Below are positions 44,315-53,696 of a DNA stretch of 57,636 bases, piece by piece. The DNA is taken from positions 1 through 57,636 of the forward strand of contig JAEUHE010000017.1 in NCBI GenBank assembly GCA_016793885.1, given 5' to 3'. Under the pieces are notes generated by a model. That model was not told where the DNA came from. It saw only the letters and a list, made by a program, of their open reading frames with translations, and did not search any database. Position numbers and translations under genes: made by a program. The stretch's first letter is position 1. Every line of letters starts with the position of its first letter. The stretch comes from Verrucomicrobiales bacterium (GTDB taxonomy: Bacteria; Verrucomicrobiota; Verrucomicrobiia; Limisphaerales; UBA11320).

Positions 44315-47300
44315 TCAACCCTGCTTCAGGATGAGCCGGTAAAACGTTCCCACGCTGCCAGGATCCAGAGGGAATGTGCGGCGCAACTGTGGTTCAGACG
44401 AGGTGGGTGCCACGGTCTCAAGAACCTCCCACGGACCTTGCTCCAGGCTCTGCCGTCGTTGTAGCTCATAGACCTTGCCAGGTACTAGGGATGCTTGTAG
44501 GAGGAGTTGCGGGGATCCTGGATCCCCCTCGCTCAATGCGGTCAGGGCGAGGACGCTTGCGGGGTTCCGCGGATCGGTGCCTGCCAGGAATTCTAAGTAG
44601 TTGCTAGTGCCATCCAAGTCCGAGTCGATTCTAGATTCGTCGGTGGCGGTGCTGAATCCATACTGAGCTTCCCAGTCATCGGGCAGGCCGTCCGAGTCGA
44701 CGTCGCCGCGATTGGTGCGTTCCGGGGTTCCGCCGATGACGAGCTTTTGAATCGTGCTGGAGCCGTCCGGCCGGCGTCCTTCGGAAACGCCGTCCGTCTG
44801 AGGACCGAAAGTGACGGAGTCAACCAGTTTGCCGGCCGGATCATAAAGCAGGATTGACTCGCCACTGCCACTGAGCCGGAAGCGGACGTGGTCAGCTCCC
44901 TGTTCCGGATCGCTGTCAGCCTGGAAACGAGTAAATGACCAGGGGGCGAGGAAGCTGAGCGCCGGCAACTGAGTGTTGGTGGGTTGATTCGCGGAGTCAC
45001 TCAGATAGCAGCCGGACACAGCCACCGCTGCCAGTTGGGGATTGAAGAGCTCGAACCAGTCGGGCCCGGAACTCGGATTGGCCATCCACTCGTTGACGCG
45101 CACGGCCTCGAGACTGCCCAGCGCCTGCGACTGATTGACCTGCCCCGGGGTGGGGTGGGTGAGAGTCCAGACTCCCTCGGTATCCGCAATCCGGCCGATC
45201 GAATAGTTCGGAGGCTGCAGTCCGTAGCGGATCGAGTCCTGCTGGATCCAGCCTCCTTGGCCGTCGGGAGAATAAAGCCAGATTCCCCCTCCGCCGGGGC
45301 TAAGCTGGATGGGGGCGATGAATCCAGCGGGACGGTCGGGAGGGTTGCACCAGACGACGAGATGAGATTTCGGCCCCAGCAGAGTATCCGCGGGGAAAAC
45401 GTATTGGGCGGGTGTGGCGGGATCGATCGTGAGAGCTGTCCCGGCAAGATCGGCCGTTTCGTTGGAGGCGTTGACCAGCTCGATCCAGTTGGGATGAGTG
45501 GCGCCGTGTTGGATCGCGGTTTGGTTGAACGCCATCAACTCATTAAGCCGGACTGTTCCTGTCCCGGTTTCCACGGTGACCTCGAGTTGCGCACCGAACA
45601 CCACATCCGGGCTGGCGTTGGCGCGTTGGTGGACTTGAACGGCGATGAGGTTTTCACCCGTCACCAGGTTGGTGGTGGGAAGATTCAGCGGGAGTTCGAA
45701 CGTGGCATCGGGAATATCGCGTGAGGCCGTCTGAGTGGGTGGGAGGGCGCCGATCGGGAAGAACGCGGACACGTTCACTCTCAGGGCCTCCGCTCCGTTC
45801 AAATAGTATACCGCTCCATCGTCGAGATAGTGTCGGACGCGGAGGGTTACCTTTTGGGGATCGGCCGGGAGAGTGAAACTTTTCCGGAAGTAGTACGTGC
45901 GAAAGCCCAGGGGGAGGGGAGTCTTGATGGGGGCGGTCAGCGTGGACGTGCTGACCCCGAACAGCCCTGCGCCCTGCTTCCAAGAGGAGTCATCGAAGGC
46001 ATTTTCCCTCCACACCTTCGTGTAGTTGGTTCCCGAGTCGTCGTACTTCCAGGAGTCGTCGATGCCGATCAGCTGGAGTCGGCGAAAGTTACCCCCGTAG
46101 CGGAAGGAGGACTCCTGAGAAACGATGGAGGGATGCCCCTCGCCATCGAGGTGAACGACTCTCCAGAAATACTGCCGGCCGGGCTCCAGCTGTGCGAAGG
46201 GGATGGCTATGGACGTGCGAGCGACTTGGCTCGTCTGCGCGAAAACCGGAAATCGATAGCTTCCGTTTTCTGCCCGGATCTCCCAGTAGGTAGCTGTGTG
46301 GGCGGAGCCTGAAGCCAGGCTGTGCTCGTAGGCGCTGCTCACGAGCGACGCCGGGCCCACCACCGATTCACCTCCCGTGGGAGAGACGTTGACCGGACGC
46401 TTGGGGCGATGGAAGGTTCCGAACGTCTGGTCATTGATGGATTGCTGACGTGCGGGCGCATAGGTGATCAGGTTGGCATGGGTCAGCCCGTTGGCGGCCA
46501 GGGTGTCGGGATGCAACGCCGTGTTGTTCAGCCACCACAGACGTTGTTTGTATTCCTCCCGGAATGCCTTGAAAATATTGTCTTTGAACCAGTTTCCGTT
46601 CTCGCCATTGAAGATGGAACTGGTCACCTCGGTCAACTCACCGTCGAAATCCCAAGGCACCATGGTCCATAGACCGTTGGATTGCCTCCACTCCATGTGG
46701 TTATGGTAGGTATCATCCCGAACGCTCATCCACGCGCGAATCGCCACGTAGTCAATGGTTCGAGCGACATCCCACTTGGCGGTCAGATAAGCCCGGAGAG
46801 CCGGGATATCCGTGGCGGGCAAGGGCCCACGAGCGGCCCACATTTCGTCAATCATCGACTTCAGCGGGACGTAGCCTTCCCAGTCCTCGTTCTTCGTGGA
46901 GTAGACCCACTCATAACGTTCCAAAGGAGTCCACCCCTCGTTGGGCGGTAAGACTGAACCATCGGCCGGCCCGAACGGTCCCAGCACTTGGAAGCCGCTG
47001 GCCTTGTAGAGAAGTCCGGTCCCGGGTTTCGGTTGATCCGGATTTTGTACCTTCTCGGCGTCGGCCCAGCGTTGCAGCATCTCCTCGTCGTTCTCCTCGA
47101 ACTCGATGCGGCTGACTCTTCCCTGGTTGTTGAGATACAAGTCCACAATGCGGGTTCGAACGGTGGGGAATCCGAGTGCCTCGAACAGTTGGTGGCCGAA
47201 CATGTTTTCTGTCCCTTTGTCGAGGATCAGTATGGTGTTGTGGCCGGCCAGCTTCTTGTAAGCGGGCAGTTCCACCTTGAACGAGTTGCGTGAGAAATCA

Positions 47301-48526
47301 CGCCGATAGAAACTCCCGCTGTGGCGGATTTCCACGTCGTAGATCTCTCCTCGGTAGGCGAGCACCGCGGGCTCCGTCAGGTTGAATCGGCCGATAGGCT
47401 TGGTCCCGAGGGGTGGATTCCAGCCCTGGCCCGGGTTGTCCTGCTGGTTCTTGACCAATTGGGTGAGCGTGTTGGTAGAGGCGAACAGGTCGTAGGCGTC
47501 GGTTGGGGACGTTCGGTTGGTGACCACGAAGAATCCGTTCCAGGCAAAAGGGTCATCCTCGCGGGGCAGGATTCGCTGTTCGAAGTTGCCCAGATCGGCG
47601 GTGGTTCGTTGGGCCATGATCCGATAGCGAATGATGCTTCGTGGAGCGAAGCCGGGGAGTGTCGCGCTCAGTTGGCTCGATGTGCCCGACATCTCGACGG
47701 AGTTGATGGTCTCGTTGGTCCGATTGATCTCATCCACGAAGTAGTCGACGCGAACCTTGCCCAGCTCGTTGGTGCCGGAAAGCGTGATCTCAACTCTGGC
47801 CGGTTTGCCGGCTTGAATGGGGAAAGCTTCCGTGTCCACCTGTGCGAGACGCACGCGGGTGGGCAGGGGCAGGGGTGTGGCGCGGGTGACCGCGTTGGGT
47901 TTTCCCGGGCTGGGATTCCCGGGAAAGGGGGAAGCCAGCCAGTTTGCTGGGTCGGCCGAGGGATGGCTAACGCTGACGCGTTCCAGCGAACGCCCACGGT
48001 ACTGCCAGTCCAACGGATTGATGCCAGTCCAGCGCTCCGACGCACCAAAGCCATCTGCTCCTACGGCCCAGGGAAAAGTGGCCCCATAGGGAACCGCGTC
48101 TTGGATGGCTCCGGCGCCGTCTTTGAGGCGGACGGTCTCTCCGTCCCCGTTGGCCAGTGTGCCGGAGTAGGGGCCGTAGACGGCGCCTGCTAGACTCGGG
48201 TAGGCGCTCAGCGCCGTCAGGCGGGACGGCGCTTTCGCGACCACGACAAAACCCGAAGGGCCGATGACGCTGCCGTTGGGAAAAGTGAACAAAACCCCGC
48301 TGTCGAAGTGCCAGCGACTGAGGTCCACCGCCGTCGTGCCGGTGTTGTGCAGTTCGATGAACTCATGCACGTCCTCGCTCAGATCCAGCACGGGAAGCCC
48401 GTTGGTGTCGAACACGGCCTCCTCCACCGGGTGGTAGTGAATCTCGTTGATGATGACGCCCGCCGTCGCGGAAGCAGCGGACAGGAGTAAGCCAAGGCTG
48501 AAGATGGCGCAATGCGTGGAAATCAT
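44315..48526 (-). CDS. Large secreted lamin-tail / CotH protein with C-terminal FYR tail
   Basis: About 1403 residues from ATG 48526, which gives the signal MISTHCAIFSLGLLLSAASATAG. Order of parts: lamin-tail domain (VIINEIHYHPVEE, HEFIELHNTGTTAVDLSRW); a beta-sandwich; a CotH-like kinase region (GEIYDVEIRHSGSFYRRDF ... MEWRQSNGLWTMVPWDFDGE, keeping the expected Asp pair in WDFDGE); a fibronectin-like region; a jelly-roll segment with two lamin-tail domains (VRLNELMAFNQTA, VRVNEWMANPSSG); one Asp-rich calcium-type repeat (DVDSDGLPDDWE); and a tail with LQRRQSLEQGPW ending GTFYRLILKQG. CotH kinases phosphorylate secreted proteins; unlike its paralogue at 30.6-36.8 kb, this copy retains the acidic motif. 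Likely extracellular. Confidence 0.75.
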   Translation of the reverse strand: MISTHCAIFSLGLLLSAASATAGVIINEIHYHPVEEAVFDTNGLPVLDLSEDVHEFIELHNTGTTAVDLSRWHFDSGVLFTFPNGSVIGPSGFVVVAKAPSRLTALSAYPSLAGAVYGPYSGTLANGDGETVRLKDGAGAIQDAVPYGATFPWAVGADGFGASERWTGINPLDWQYRGRSLERVSVSHPSADPANWLASPFPGNPSPGKPNAVTRATPLPLPTRVRLAQVDTEAFPIQAGKPARVEITLSGTNELGKVRVDYFVDEINRTNETINSVEMSGTSSQLSATLPGFAPRSIIRYRIMAQRTTADLGNFEQRILPREDDPFAWNGFFVVTNRTSPTDAYDLFASTNTLTQLVKNQQDNPGQGWNPPLGTKPIGRFNLTEPAVLAYRGEIYDVEIRHSGSFYRRDFSRNSFKVELPAYKKLAGHNTILILDKGTENMFGHQLFEALGFPTVRTRIVDLYLNNQGRVSRIEFEENDEEMLQRWADAEKVQNPDQPKPGTGLLYKASGFQVLGPFGPADGSVLPPNEGWTPLERYEWVYSTKNEDWEGYVPLKSMIDEMWAARGPLPATDIPALRAYLTAKWDVARTIDYVAIRAWMSVRDDTYHNHMEWRQSNGLWTMVPWDFDGELTEVTSSIFNGENGNWFKDNIFKAFREEYKQRLWWLNNTALHPDTLAANGLTHANLITYAPARQQSINDQTFGTFHRPKRPVNVSPTGGESVVGPASLVSSAYEHSLASGSAHTATYWEIRAENGSYRFPVFAQTSQVARTSIAIPFAQLEPGRQYFWRVVHLDGEGHPSIVSQESSFRYGGNFRRLQLIGIDDSWKYDDSGTNYTKVWRENAFDDSSWKQGAGLFGVSTSTLTAPIKTPLPLGFRTYYFRKSFTLPADPQKVTLRVRHYLDDGAVYYLNGAEALRVNVSAFFPIGALPPTQTASRDIPDATFELPLNLPTTNLVTGENLIAVQVHQRANASPDVVFGAQLEVTVETGTGTVRLNELMAFNQTAIQHGATHPNWIELVNASNETADLAGTALTIDPATPAQYVFPADTLLGPKSHLVVWCNPPDRPAGFIAPIQLSPGGGGIWLYSPDGQGGWIQQDSIRYGLQPPNYSIGRIADTEGVWTLTHPTPGQVNQSQALGSLEAVRVNEWMANPSSGPDWFELFNPQLAAVAVSGCYLSDSANQPTNTQLPALSFLAPWSFTRFQADSDPEQGADHVRFRLSGSGESILLYDPAGKLVDSVTFGPQTDGVSEGRRPDGSSTIQKLVIGGTPERTNRGDVDSDGLPDDWEAQYGFSTATDESRIDSDLDGTSNYLEFLAGTDPRNPASVLALTALSEGDPGSPQLLLQASLVPGKVYELQRRQSLEQGPWEVLETVAPTSSEPQLRRTFPLDPGSVGTFYRLILKQG

Positions 48527-48672
48527 AGGCGCGTTTGATTTGAAAAGAGGTGAAAGGGGGCATCCAGAACGCACCACGCGGTCAGGGAGCCAACGAGGTT
48601 CGGTGGATGAGGTTCATACGGAGGTTACGTTGAAGTTCCTTGGTCAACATGCCTGGGGTGACTCGACATCGT

Positions 48673-50340
48673 TTACCTTACCCTAAAATAATTGTGGTCT
48701 GAGGTCATTCGGATCGCAAAGGGGCTGCTCGCTCCGGGCACGTCCTGCCATGGACCGCCAGGATCGGTCGAGCTTTGGAGCGCGCCACCACCTTCCCAAG
48801 TTAGAGTCATGTCCCCACCCATGACCCTGAAGTCCAGGGTGGTCCGGTTTCCTGCCAGCTCAAAGATGCGGAGGGCCACCACGCGGGACGATACGTTAGG
48901 AAAGCTTGTGCTCTCCCAGGCAATGGCTATCTGGTTTCCACGCCAGGCGACACGGGGGTGGCGAGAATCGCTCGTAGCCGTGGTGGGGGTTTCCTTTTCG
49001 CTCACCAGGAAGGTTGGGCTCATCGGACTGCCGTCGGCGTTGAACAAGCGCGCTTGAACCAGGCGGGTGGTGGAGAACTGGCTACCATCGAAGGCTACGA
49101 CCACCCGGCCATCCGGAGTCATCGCAGCGTCAACGCGCGCGGTGTTGGCTTTCGGAAAGTCATCCGCAACCTTTCGGGCGTAGCGGAGCGTCCCATCGGC
49201 ATTGATCACCATCACGTAGGGGGTGTTCACATTGATTTCCGGATCAGGGTCCCGGGTCTTAGCCACGACCACGTAGGCATCGTTGCCATTGCCGTGGAAG
49301 CCGACGCTGTCACCGCGACCGCCCGTGGCGTAGATCTCCGAGCCGGCGAGGGTTCCGAGGTCGATATCTCCGGTGACTGGCGTGCCGTCGTTTTTGAACA
49401 GCCGCACGGTGGCGCGGCCGGTCGTACCTTTGGCGAAGCGAACAGCGAACCCGTCCTTCGTGACACCTACACCCTGCCAGAGTTCCGTCTTTACTGGGGT
49501 TTCTCCTACCAAGGTCAGCGGTTTCACCACCGTGCCATCGGGTTTGAGAATGCGGAAAGCCGCATGATTGGCGGGAATTTCGCCGCCAAATAGCTCTACC
49601 AAATCCTGTGCTTGGCGACTCTCTGAGACAATCACCAGGTTTCCATTTGACAGAAAGTCCCAGTCGCCGCTGCGAACGTCACCTGGCCGATCCGCATCCA
49701 GCTCGCTATAACCCGATAGCGTCTCCGCGGAGGGTTGTCCTTCGTTGTCGACCAGCTGCACTGCTGTGAACTCGCCAGCGGCCCCGCCGAGTGATGCTTG
49801 GAAATTGACTTGAGCCAATTCGGCGATCTCGAGCCCGAGTGAGAACGCGGTGGCACCGAATCCGAGTCCATCTCCAAAGAGGTTGGCCTTGATGATCGGG
49901 CCGTAAGCTGTGTTCGCTGGGGTAGGACTCTCATTCTGGCGGAAGAACGCGCGGTATCTGGAGAATATATTGATCGACGGGGTTACCAGCGATGGGATCG
50001 CCGCCTCGGGGGTTAGTACGGATCCATTGGGATCGATAAGCATCCAGACGCCTCGATAGTCGGTGAGGTCGGCGCCATCGTCCTCCCAGCCCACCATAAC
50101 GTTGCCATTGCTACCGATACCAATCCCAATGCCCTGGACTCTCCCGTTGTTCAGCGGGAGTTCTCCGGAGCCGGGGGGATTTAGGTAAAGGGTAGGAGTT
50201 TTGGGTTGCAATCCGCTTTCCTCCGCCAAAGGGGGCACATCCGCTCTCGCGAGCACCGTTCCCAAGGCTGACAGCCCTAGCAAGCGAACAACACCTCGAG
50301 TCGATTCGCCAACAAGCTGCCCACATCTACTATACTTCAT
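48673..50340 (-). CDS. Secreted beta-propeller-like protein with C-terminal FRVR tail
   Basis: About 555 residues from ATG 50340; a longer frame begins at 50403 but lacks a good signal. The leader runs to about LARADVPPLA. The body consists of recurring beta-rich segments with Gly-Asn-Val and Asp-Gly-Thr turns (IGSNGNVMVGWEDDG, FLSNGNLVIVSES, MTPDGRVVVAFDG, WRGNQIAIAWES), which resembles a propeller of WD40/NHL/BNR type, with no catalytic residues recognised. The last 60 residues (LTWEGGGALQSSTDPGGPW ... HNYFRVR) match the tail module of other exported proteins here. Function unknown; probably extracellular. Confidence 0.6.
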   Translation of the reverse strand: MKYSRCGQLVGESTRGVVRLLGLSALGTVLARADVPPLAEESGLQPKTPTLYLNPPGSGELPLNNGRVQGIGIGIGSNGNVMVGWEDDGADLTDYRGVWMLIDPNGSVLTPEAAIPSLVTPSINIFSRYRAFFRQNESPTPANTAYGPIIKANLFGDGLGFGATAFSLGLEIAELAQVNFQASLGGAAGEFTAVQLVDNEGQPSAETLSGYSELDADRPGDVRSGDWDFLSNGNLVIVSESRQAQDLVELFGGEIPANHAAFRILKPDGTVVKPLTLVGETPVKTELWQGVGVTKDGFAVRFAKGTTGRATVRLFKNDGTPVTGDIDLGTLAGSEIYATGGRGDSVGFHGNGNDAYVVVAKTRDPDPEINVNTPYVMVINADGTLRYARKVADDFPKANTARVDAAMTPDGRVVVAFDGSQFSTTRLVQARLFNADGSPMSPTFLVSEKETPTTATSDSRHPRVAWRGNQIAIAWESTSFPNVSSRVVALRIFELAGNRTTLDFRVMGGDMTLTWEGGGALQSSTDPGGPWQDVPGASSPFAIRMTSDHNYFRVR

Positions 50341-50673
50341 ATGACTTAGGTTCAATCCCGCTGATGTCGCATCTGCCGTCTGATCTGTCCAAAAGGTGGG
50401 CATCAGCTCGGTATAGCAAACGCAACTGAGCGCCGCTGGACCCTATCCAGCTTTAGGCATGACTGAACACGGGATTGGATTATGGCTCGAACTCATACAA
50501 CCTGAACGGCAAAATGGGAAATAATATCGTTAATCTCCACTGGTTGGCCCTTTCGGTCAAGACGCAATGGGAAGGTTGTGTTCCCCGGCAGGCTCGGGCT
50601 GATCACGGAGAGGGGAACTCCTGCTTCTCCGATCCCGCTTGCCTGAAATCAAACCGGACGGTAGTGGCTAGTG
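50341..50673. other. Divergent intergenic region, nothing recognised
   Basis: This 333-bp gap separates two divergent genes for exported proteins. It is slightly less GC-rich around 50490-50560 and has a short GGAGAGGGGAACTCCTGC-type imperfect hairpin near 50610-50640. An open frame runs through part of it but has no ribosome-binding site and no recognisable protein, so it is not called. Confidence 0.4.
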
Positions 50674-51648
50674 ATGCGAGTTACCACGCGATCCACAGCA
50701 CTTTCATTACGGGCCTCCTCTCTCTATCCAACTCTCCTCTCCCTGCTCTGCGTCGGCCTTTGCTGGGCTTCATTCCCGCTACGACTGCCCGCCGCGGTGG
50801 CCTCGGGTCTTTACGCTCGGTCGAATCTGGTCGCGTGGTGCATCGTGCCCTTTGATTCCCGGAAGCGCGGACCGGAGGAGCGGGCCGCCATGTTGGAGAA
50901 GATGGGCGTCAAGCGCTTGGCTTATGACTATCGAGCTGAACACATTCCCACGTTCGACGCTGAGATGGAGGCGCTGAAACGCCATCAGGTCCAGCTGCTC
51001 GCCTGGTGGTTTCCGACCGAGCTCAATGCCGAAGCCAAGAACATCCTGGAGGTGCTGCGACGCCACGGCATCCGGGCTCAGCTGTGGGTGACTGGCGGGG
51101 GAACGGCCAGCAAAACCCCGGAGGAGCAGCGGGCGAAGGTAGCCGCTGAAGTCAGGCGTCTGCGTCCCATCGCTCTGGCCGCGGCAGAGATCGGATGCAG
51201 CGTGGCTCTCTACAACCACGGAGGATGGTTTGGCGAGCCGGACAACCAGATTGCGATCATTCAGGCGCTCGGGTTGAAGAACGTTGGAATTGTCTACAAC
51301 CAGCACCATGGGCATGACCATCTGGCGAGCTTTCCACAACTTCTCGAGCGCATGAAGCCCTACCTCCTCGCCTTAAATCTCAATGGAATGACGGCGGAGG
51401 GCGACCGGAAAGGGAAAAAGATTCTTCCGCTTGGGCAGGGTGATCTGGATCTGTCGCTGCTCCAGGCGATCGAGTCGAGTGGCTGGTCGGGACCCATCGG
51501 CATTCTCAACCACACGGACGAGGATGCGGAGGCGAGGCTATTAGACAACCTGGAGGGGCTTGAATGGCTGGTGCCGCAATTGCACGGGAAGCCGGCAGGG
51601 CCCAAACCCACCCCACGCAGTTGGCGTGAGCCACAGCCTACCAGGTGA
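50674..51648 (+). CDS. Exported TIM-barrel protein, sugar phosphate isomerase/epimerase-like
   Basis: About 324 residues from ATG 50674, with a basic start and a hydrophobic signal ([18 protein letters not shown]). The mature part has the xylose isomerase-like TIM-barrel look: [68 protein letters not shown], and [20 protein letters not shown]. The His, Glu and Asp residues in these strands could bind a metal. Members act on sugars or related compounds, but export to the periplasm is seen mainly in this phylum. The Pro-rich C-terminus ([20 protein letters not shown]) abuts a fragment of a quinoprotein, and the two may have been neighbours or fused before decay. Confidence 0.7.
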   Translation: MRVTTRSTALSLRASSLYPTLLSLLCVGLCWASFPLRLPAAVASGLYARSNLVAWCIVPFDSRKRGPEERAAMLEKMGVKRLAYDYRAEHIPTFDAEMEALKRHQVQLLAWWFPTELNAEAKNILEVLRRHGIRAQLWVTGGGTASKTPEEQRAKVAAEVRRLRPIALAAAEIGCSVALYNHGGWFGEPDNQIAIIQALGLKNVGIVYNQHHGHDHLASFPQLLERMKPYLLALNLNGMTAEGDRKGKKILPLGQGDLDLSLLQAIESSGWSGPIGILNHTDEDAEARLLDNLEGLEWLVPQLHGKPAGPKPTPRSWREPQPTR

Positions 51649-51743
51649 ATGGGAAGCAGTATGTGGTCATCGCGGCATCCGGAGGCGGCAAGTTAGGTGG
51701 CCCGACCGGCGATGCATGGGTGGCGTTTGCGTTGCGTGAGTGA
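51630..51743 (+). pseudogene. Remnant C-terminus of a PQQ-dependent dehydrogenase
   Basis: In a frame different from the TIM-barrel gene and overlapping its end, bases 51630-51743 encode [20 protein letters not shown], then [17 protein letters not shown] and a stop. This closely resembles the last 35-40 residues of PQQ quinoproteins of the glucose/sorbosone dehydrogenase type, where [19 protein letters not shown] phrases are characteristic. An in-frame stop at 51627-51629 and the lack of any upstream propeller show that only the tail remains, consistent with a deletion. Identification is from memory of the family; the fragment is short. Confidence 0.6.
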
Positions 51744-51815
51744 TCCCGGCTTAACGGAGGAGCATTCACCGGCGCCCTACCACGGGAGAGTGTTGTTGGC
51801 GGCTATTCCTTGCTG

Positions 51816-52607
51816 CTAGGGAGCGACCGAACCGAAAACTTTCTTCAGCACATCCGTGGTGCGAGCCAGTGGGTTTTCGCGAATGCGTTTCTCCTCTTGC
51901 GCCATCTTGAGGAAGAGTCCGTCCAAAGCCTTGCGAGTGACATACCCGTCCAAGTCGAGGTTGTCGCGATTGAGCATGCTCAGCATGGGTCCCGCCTGTC
52001 CGGCCATTTGTTTGTAGGCGCTGGTGACGCCGGCGGAGGCCGTGGCCTGCTGGACAATTGGCAGAAACTTGGCGTAGAGGTTGGTTTCGCTGGTGCGCCT
52101 GAAGTACTGAGTGGCTGCGTTGTTGGTCCCGCGAAGGATGGATTGGGCGTCTGCCACACTCAGCTGCCGAATGCTGGACGCCAAAACTTCGGCGGCTTGC
52201 GGTGTCGCTTGCTCGGCCGCCCGGTTCATGGTGGTGATAAAGTTGTCCACGAGCTGGTCCTGCCCCAAGAACCGCAACGATCGTTCGGCCTTTTTCACCG
52301 CATCCGGCAGCGGAATCTTTACCTCGAGGTCACGAAGAAACCCGTCACTGCGTCCGAGGTTGGTCACAGCCTGTTGCACACCTTTGGCCAGGGCCTCCTT
52401 GAGACCGGTGATGACTTGGGAGTCGTCCAAAGCTCCCACTGCTGCTTGCGAAGCCGACTTGGATCCCCCACCTAGCCCCAAACGCCGGAAAAAGTCCGAT
52501 TGAGCCTCCGCCCGTTGCGCATTGAGGCCGGCTGCCAGGCTCAGAACGCCGACCAGGAGGGACATGGCTCGGGAGCGTACCGTGGCTCGAAATGGGACAG
52601 TATTCAT
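51816..52607 (-). CDS. DUF4197 family exported protein
   Basis: About 263 residues from ATG 52607; a longer frame to 52703 adds an unlikely N-terminus. A signal peptide (MSLLVGVLSLAAGLNAQRAEAQ) precedes a helical domain typical of DUF4197: ALDDSQVITGLKEALAKGVQQAV, LGRSDGFLRDLEVKIPLPDA, MNRAAEQATPQA, TQYFRRTSETNLYAKFLPIVQQA, and LDGLFLKMAQEEKRIRENP. Members occur singly in many Gram-negative bacteria and are thought to be periplasmic; their role is unknown. The next gene upstream ends 98 bp before this start on the same strand, so cotranscription is possible. Confidence 0.85.
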   Translation of the reverse strand: MNTVPFRATVRSRAMSLLVGVLSLAAGLNAQRAEAQSDFFRRLGLGGGSKSASQAAVGALDDSQVITGLKEALAKGVQQAVTNLGRSDGFLRDLEVKIPLPDAVKKAERSLRFLGQDQLVDNFITTMNRAAEQATPQAAEVLASSIRQLSVADAQSILRGTNNAATQYFRRTSETNLYAKFLPIVQQATASAGVTSAYKQMAGQAGPMLSMLNRDNLDLDGYVTRKALDGLFLKMAQEEKRIRENPLARTTDVLKKVFGSVAP

Positions 52608-52705
52608 AAGACACACACTCAAAACGGTGCTAATTCTGCGGAGCCGGCAACACTTGCTACCGGGGCGCGGAAGGCGGAACGCTTCGAGGCTGGTCGAACC
52701 CACCT

Positions 52706-53215
52706 CTACTTGCCGCCATCCCCGTTCAGCTGGAGACGCTGATCCTGTTTAAGCTGGGCGTCGAGGTTTTCCCATCCCGCCTGGTTAAACTGATTGAAGG
52801 CGTTGAGGTAAATGGTTACGGCATCGGCCGGGTACTTCGCCAAAAGGGCGTCCACGGCTGACTTCAATGGCGCGTCTCCGACCGAGCTGGGCAGCTGTTC
52901 GACGACCCCTTTGTTATTGGCGATCCCGAGGCTGGTCAGGAACTCGGCCAGCATCGAAGAGTGCTTCTCTAAGAGCCAGTGGCGTATGAGGTTGTCAGCG
53001 ATTAACCCCATCTCCGGACGCTTCAAGGCGCCGATGAAGGTCGGGTTCCGTTCGGCCCTCGACTGGCGCTCCAAGAACACCGGTCGCAGTTTTCTAAACG
53101 ATGCAACCGCTTCCAAGACAGCTCGATAGAGCTTCTTGTCGGTCTCATAGGCGAACTCAACGATCTCGGTGGCGGTGCCAACGGCCATGCGGCCAAATAA
53201 TTCGTGCGAAAGCAT
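52706..53215 (-). CDS. Uncharacterised 169-residue protein
   Basis: A compact, mostly helical protein without signal peptide or membrane segment, so probably cytoplasmic. It begins MLSHELFGRMAVGTATEIVEF and contains helices such as YRAVLEAVASFRKLRPVFLER, LLEKHSSMLAEFLTSLGI, and LKSAVDALLAKYPADAVTIY. No family was recognised. It is followed on the same strand by the DUF4197 gene, 98 bp away. Codon use is like that of its neighbours, supporting a real gene. Confidence 0.6.
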   Translation of the reverse strand: MLSHELFGRMAVGTATEIVEFAYETDKKLYRAVLEAVASFRKLRPVFLERQSRAERNPTFIGALKRPEMGLIADNLIRHWLLEKHSSMLAEFLTSLGIANNKGVVEQLPSSVGDAPLKSAVDALLAKYPADAVTIYLNAFNQFNQAGWENLDAQLKQDQRLQLNGDGGK

Positions 53216-53696
53216 ACTGGATTTCTAGTGAGCACCCGCGGCCTGTATTCCTGTTTTTCCCTGCCGCCCGAACGGTGGGCAACTACAGATTTAGGGTGCC
53301 GGTGCCGAACAATAAGAGGAAATAGGCGCGGTGAGAATGGAAAAGATTCATGCGTTGAGGTCGGGACCGGTGGCGGTGACTCACCATCACTCGTTTCGGC
53401 CGGTATTTTGGAATGCTTGAGACGGCTTCATCACCACCGACGAACACGGGCGGGCATTTGGGTATCGGAGTGTTTGGTTCGATGTTTATGGCACGTCCTG
53501 ATGAGGAGATGGGATAGCTATCCTGCTCCATCCTTGGCTCTTGCCCGTTCGTGTTCGTCGGCGGTGGGATGGCTGGTTTCCTGCTTTATGATCAGGTGAG
53601 TTGTCGACTGAAGGACTTCCGTGGGGTGCAAGCTCCTCCGATCCTGTTTCGTCCGGAGTTTGCCTCTCGCGCAGCGTGTTCGGCTCCTGGTTGGGA
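53216..53696. repeat. Intergenic region with a 25-bp imperfect inverted repeat
   Basis: CACCACCGACGAACACGGGC begins the left arm (53432-53456); the right arm lies at 53542-53566 and matches it in inverted orientation at 22 of 25 positions, with 85 bp between. The rest of this 481-bp gap between divergent genes shows open frames on both strands but no protein I can support. The promoter of the histidine kinase should lie here. Confidence 0.5.

Noticed and set aside
50475..50855. Possible small plus-strand gene before the TIM-barrel gene
   Set aside because: Overlaps the start of the TIM-barrel gene in another frame, and the composition is unlike that of coding neighbours.
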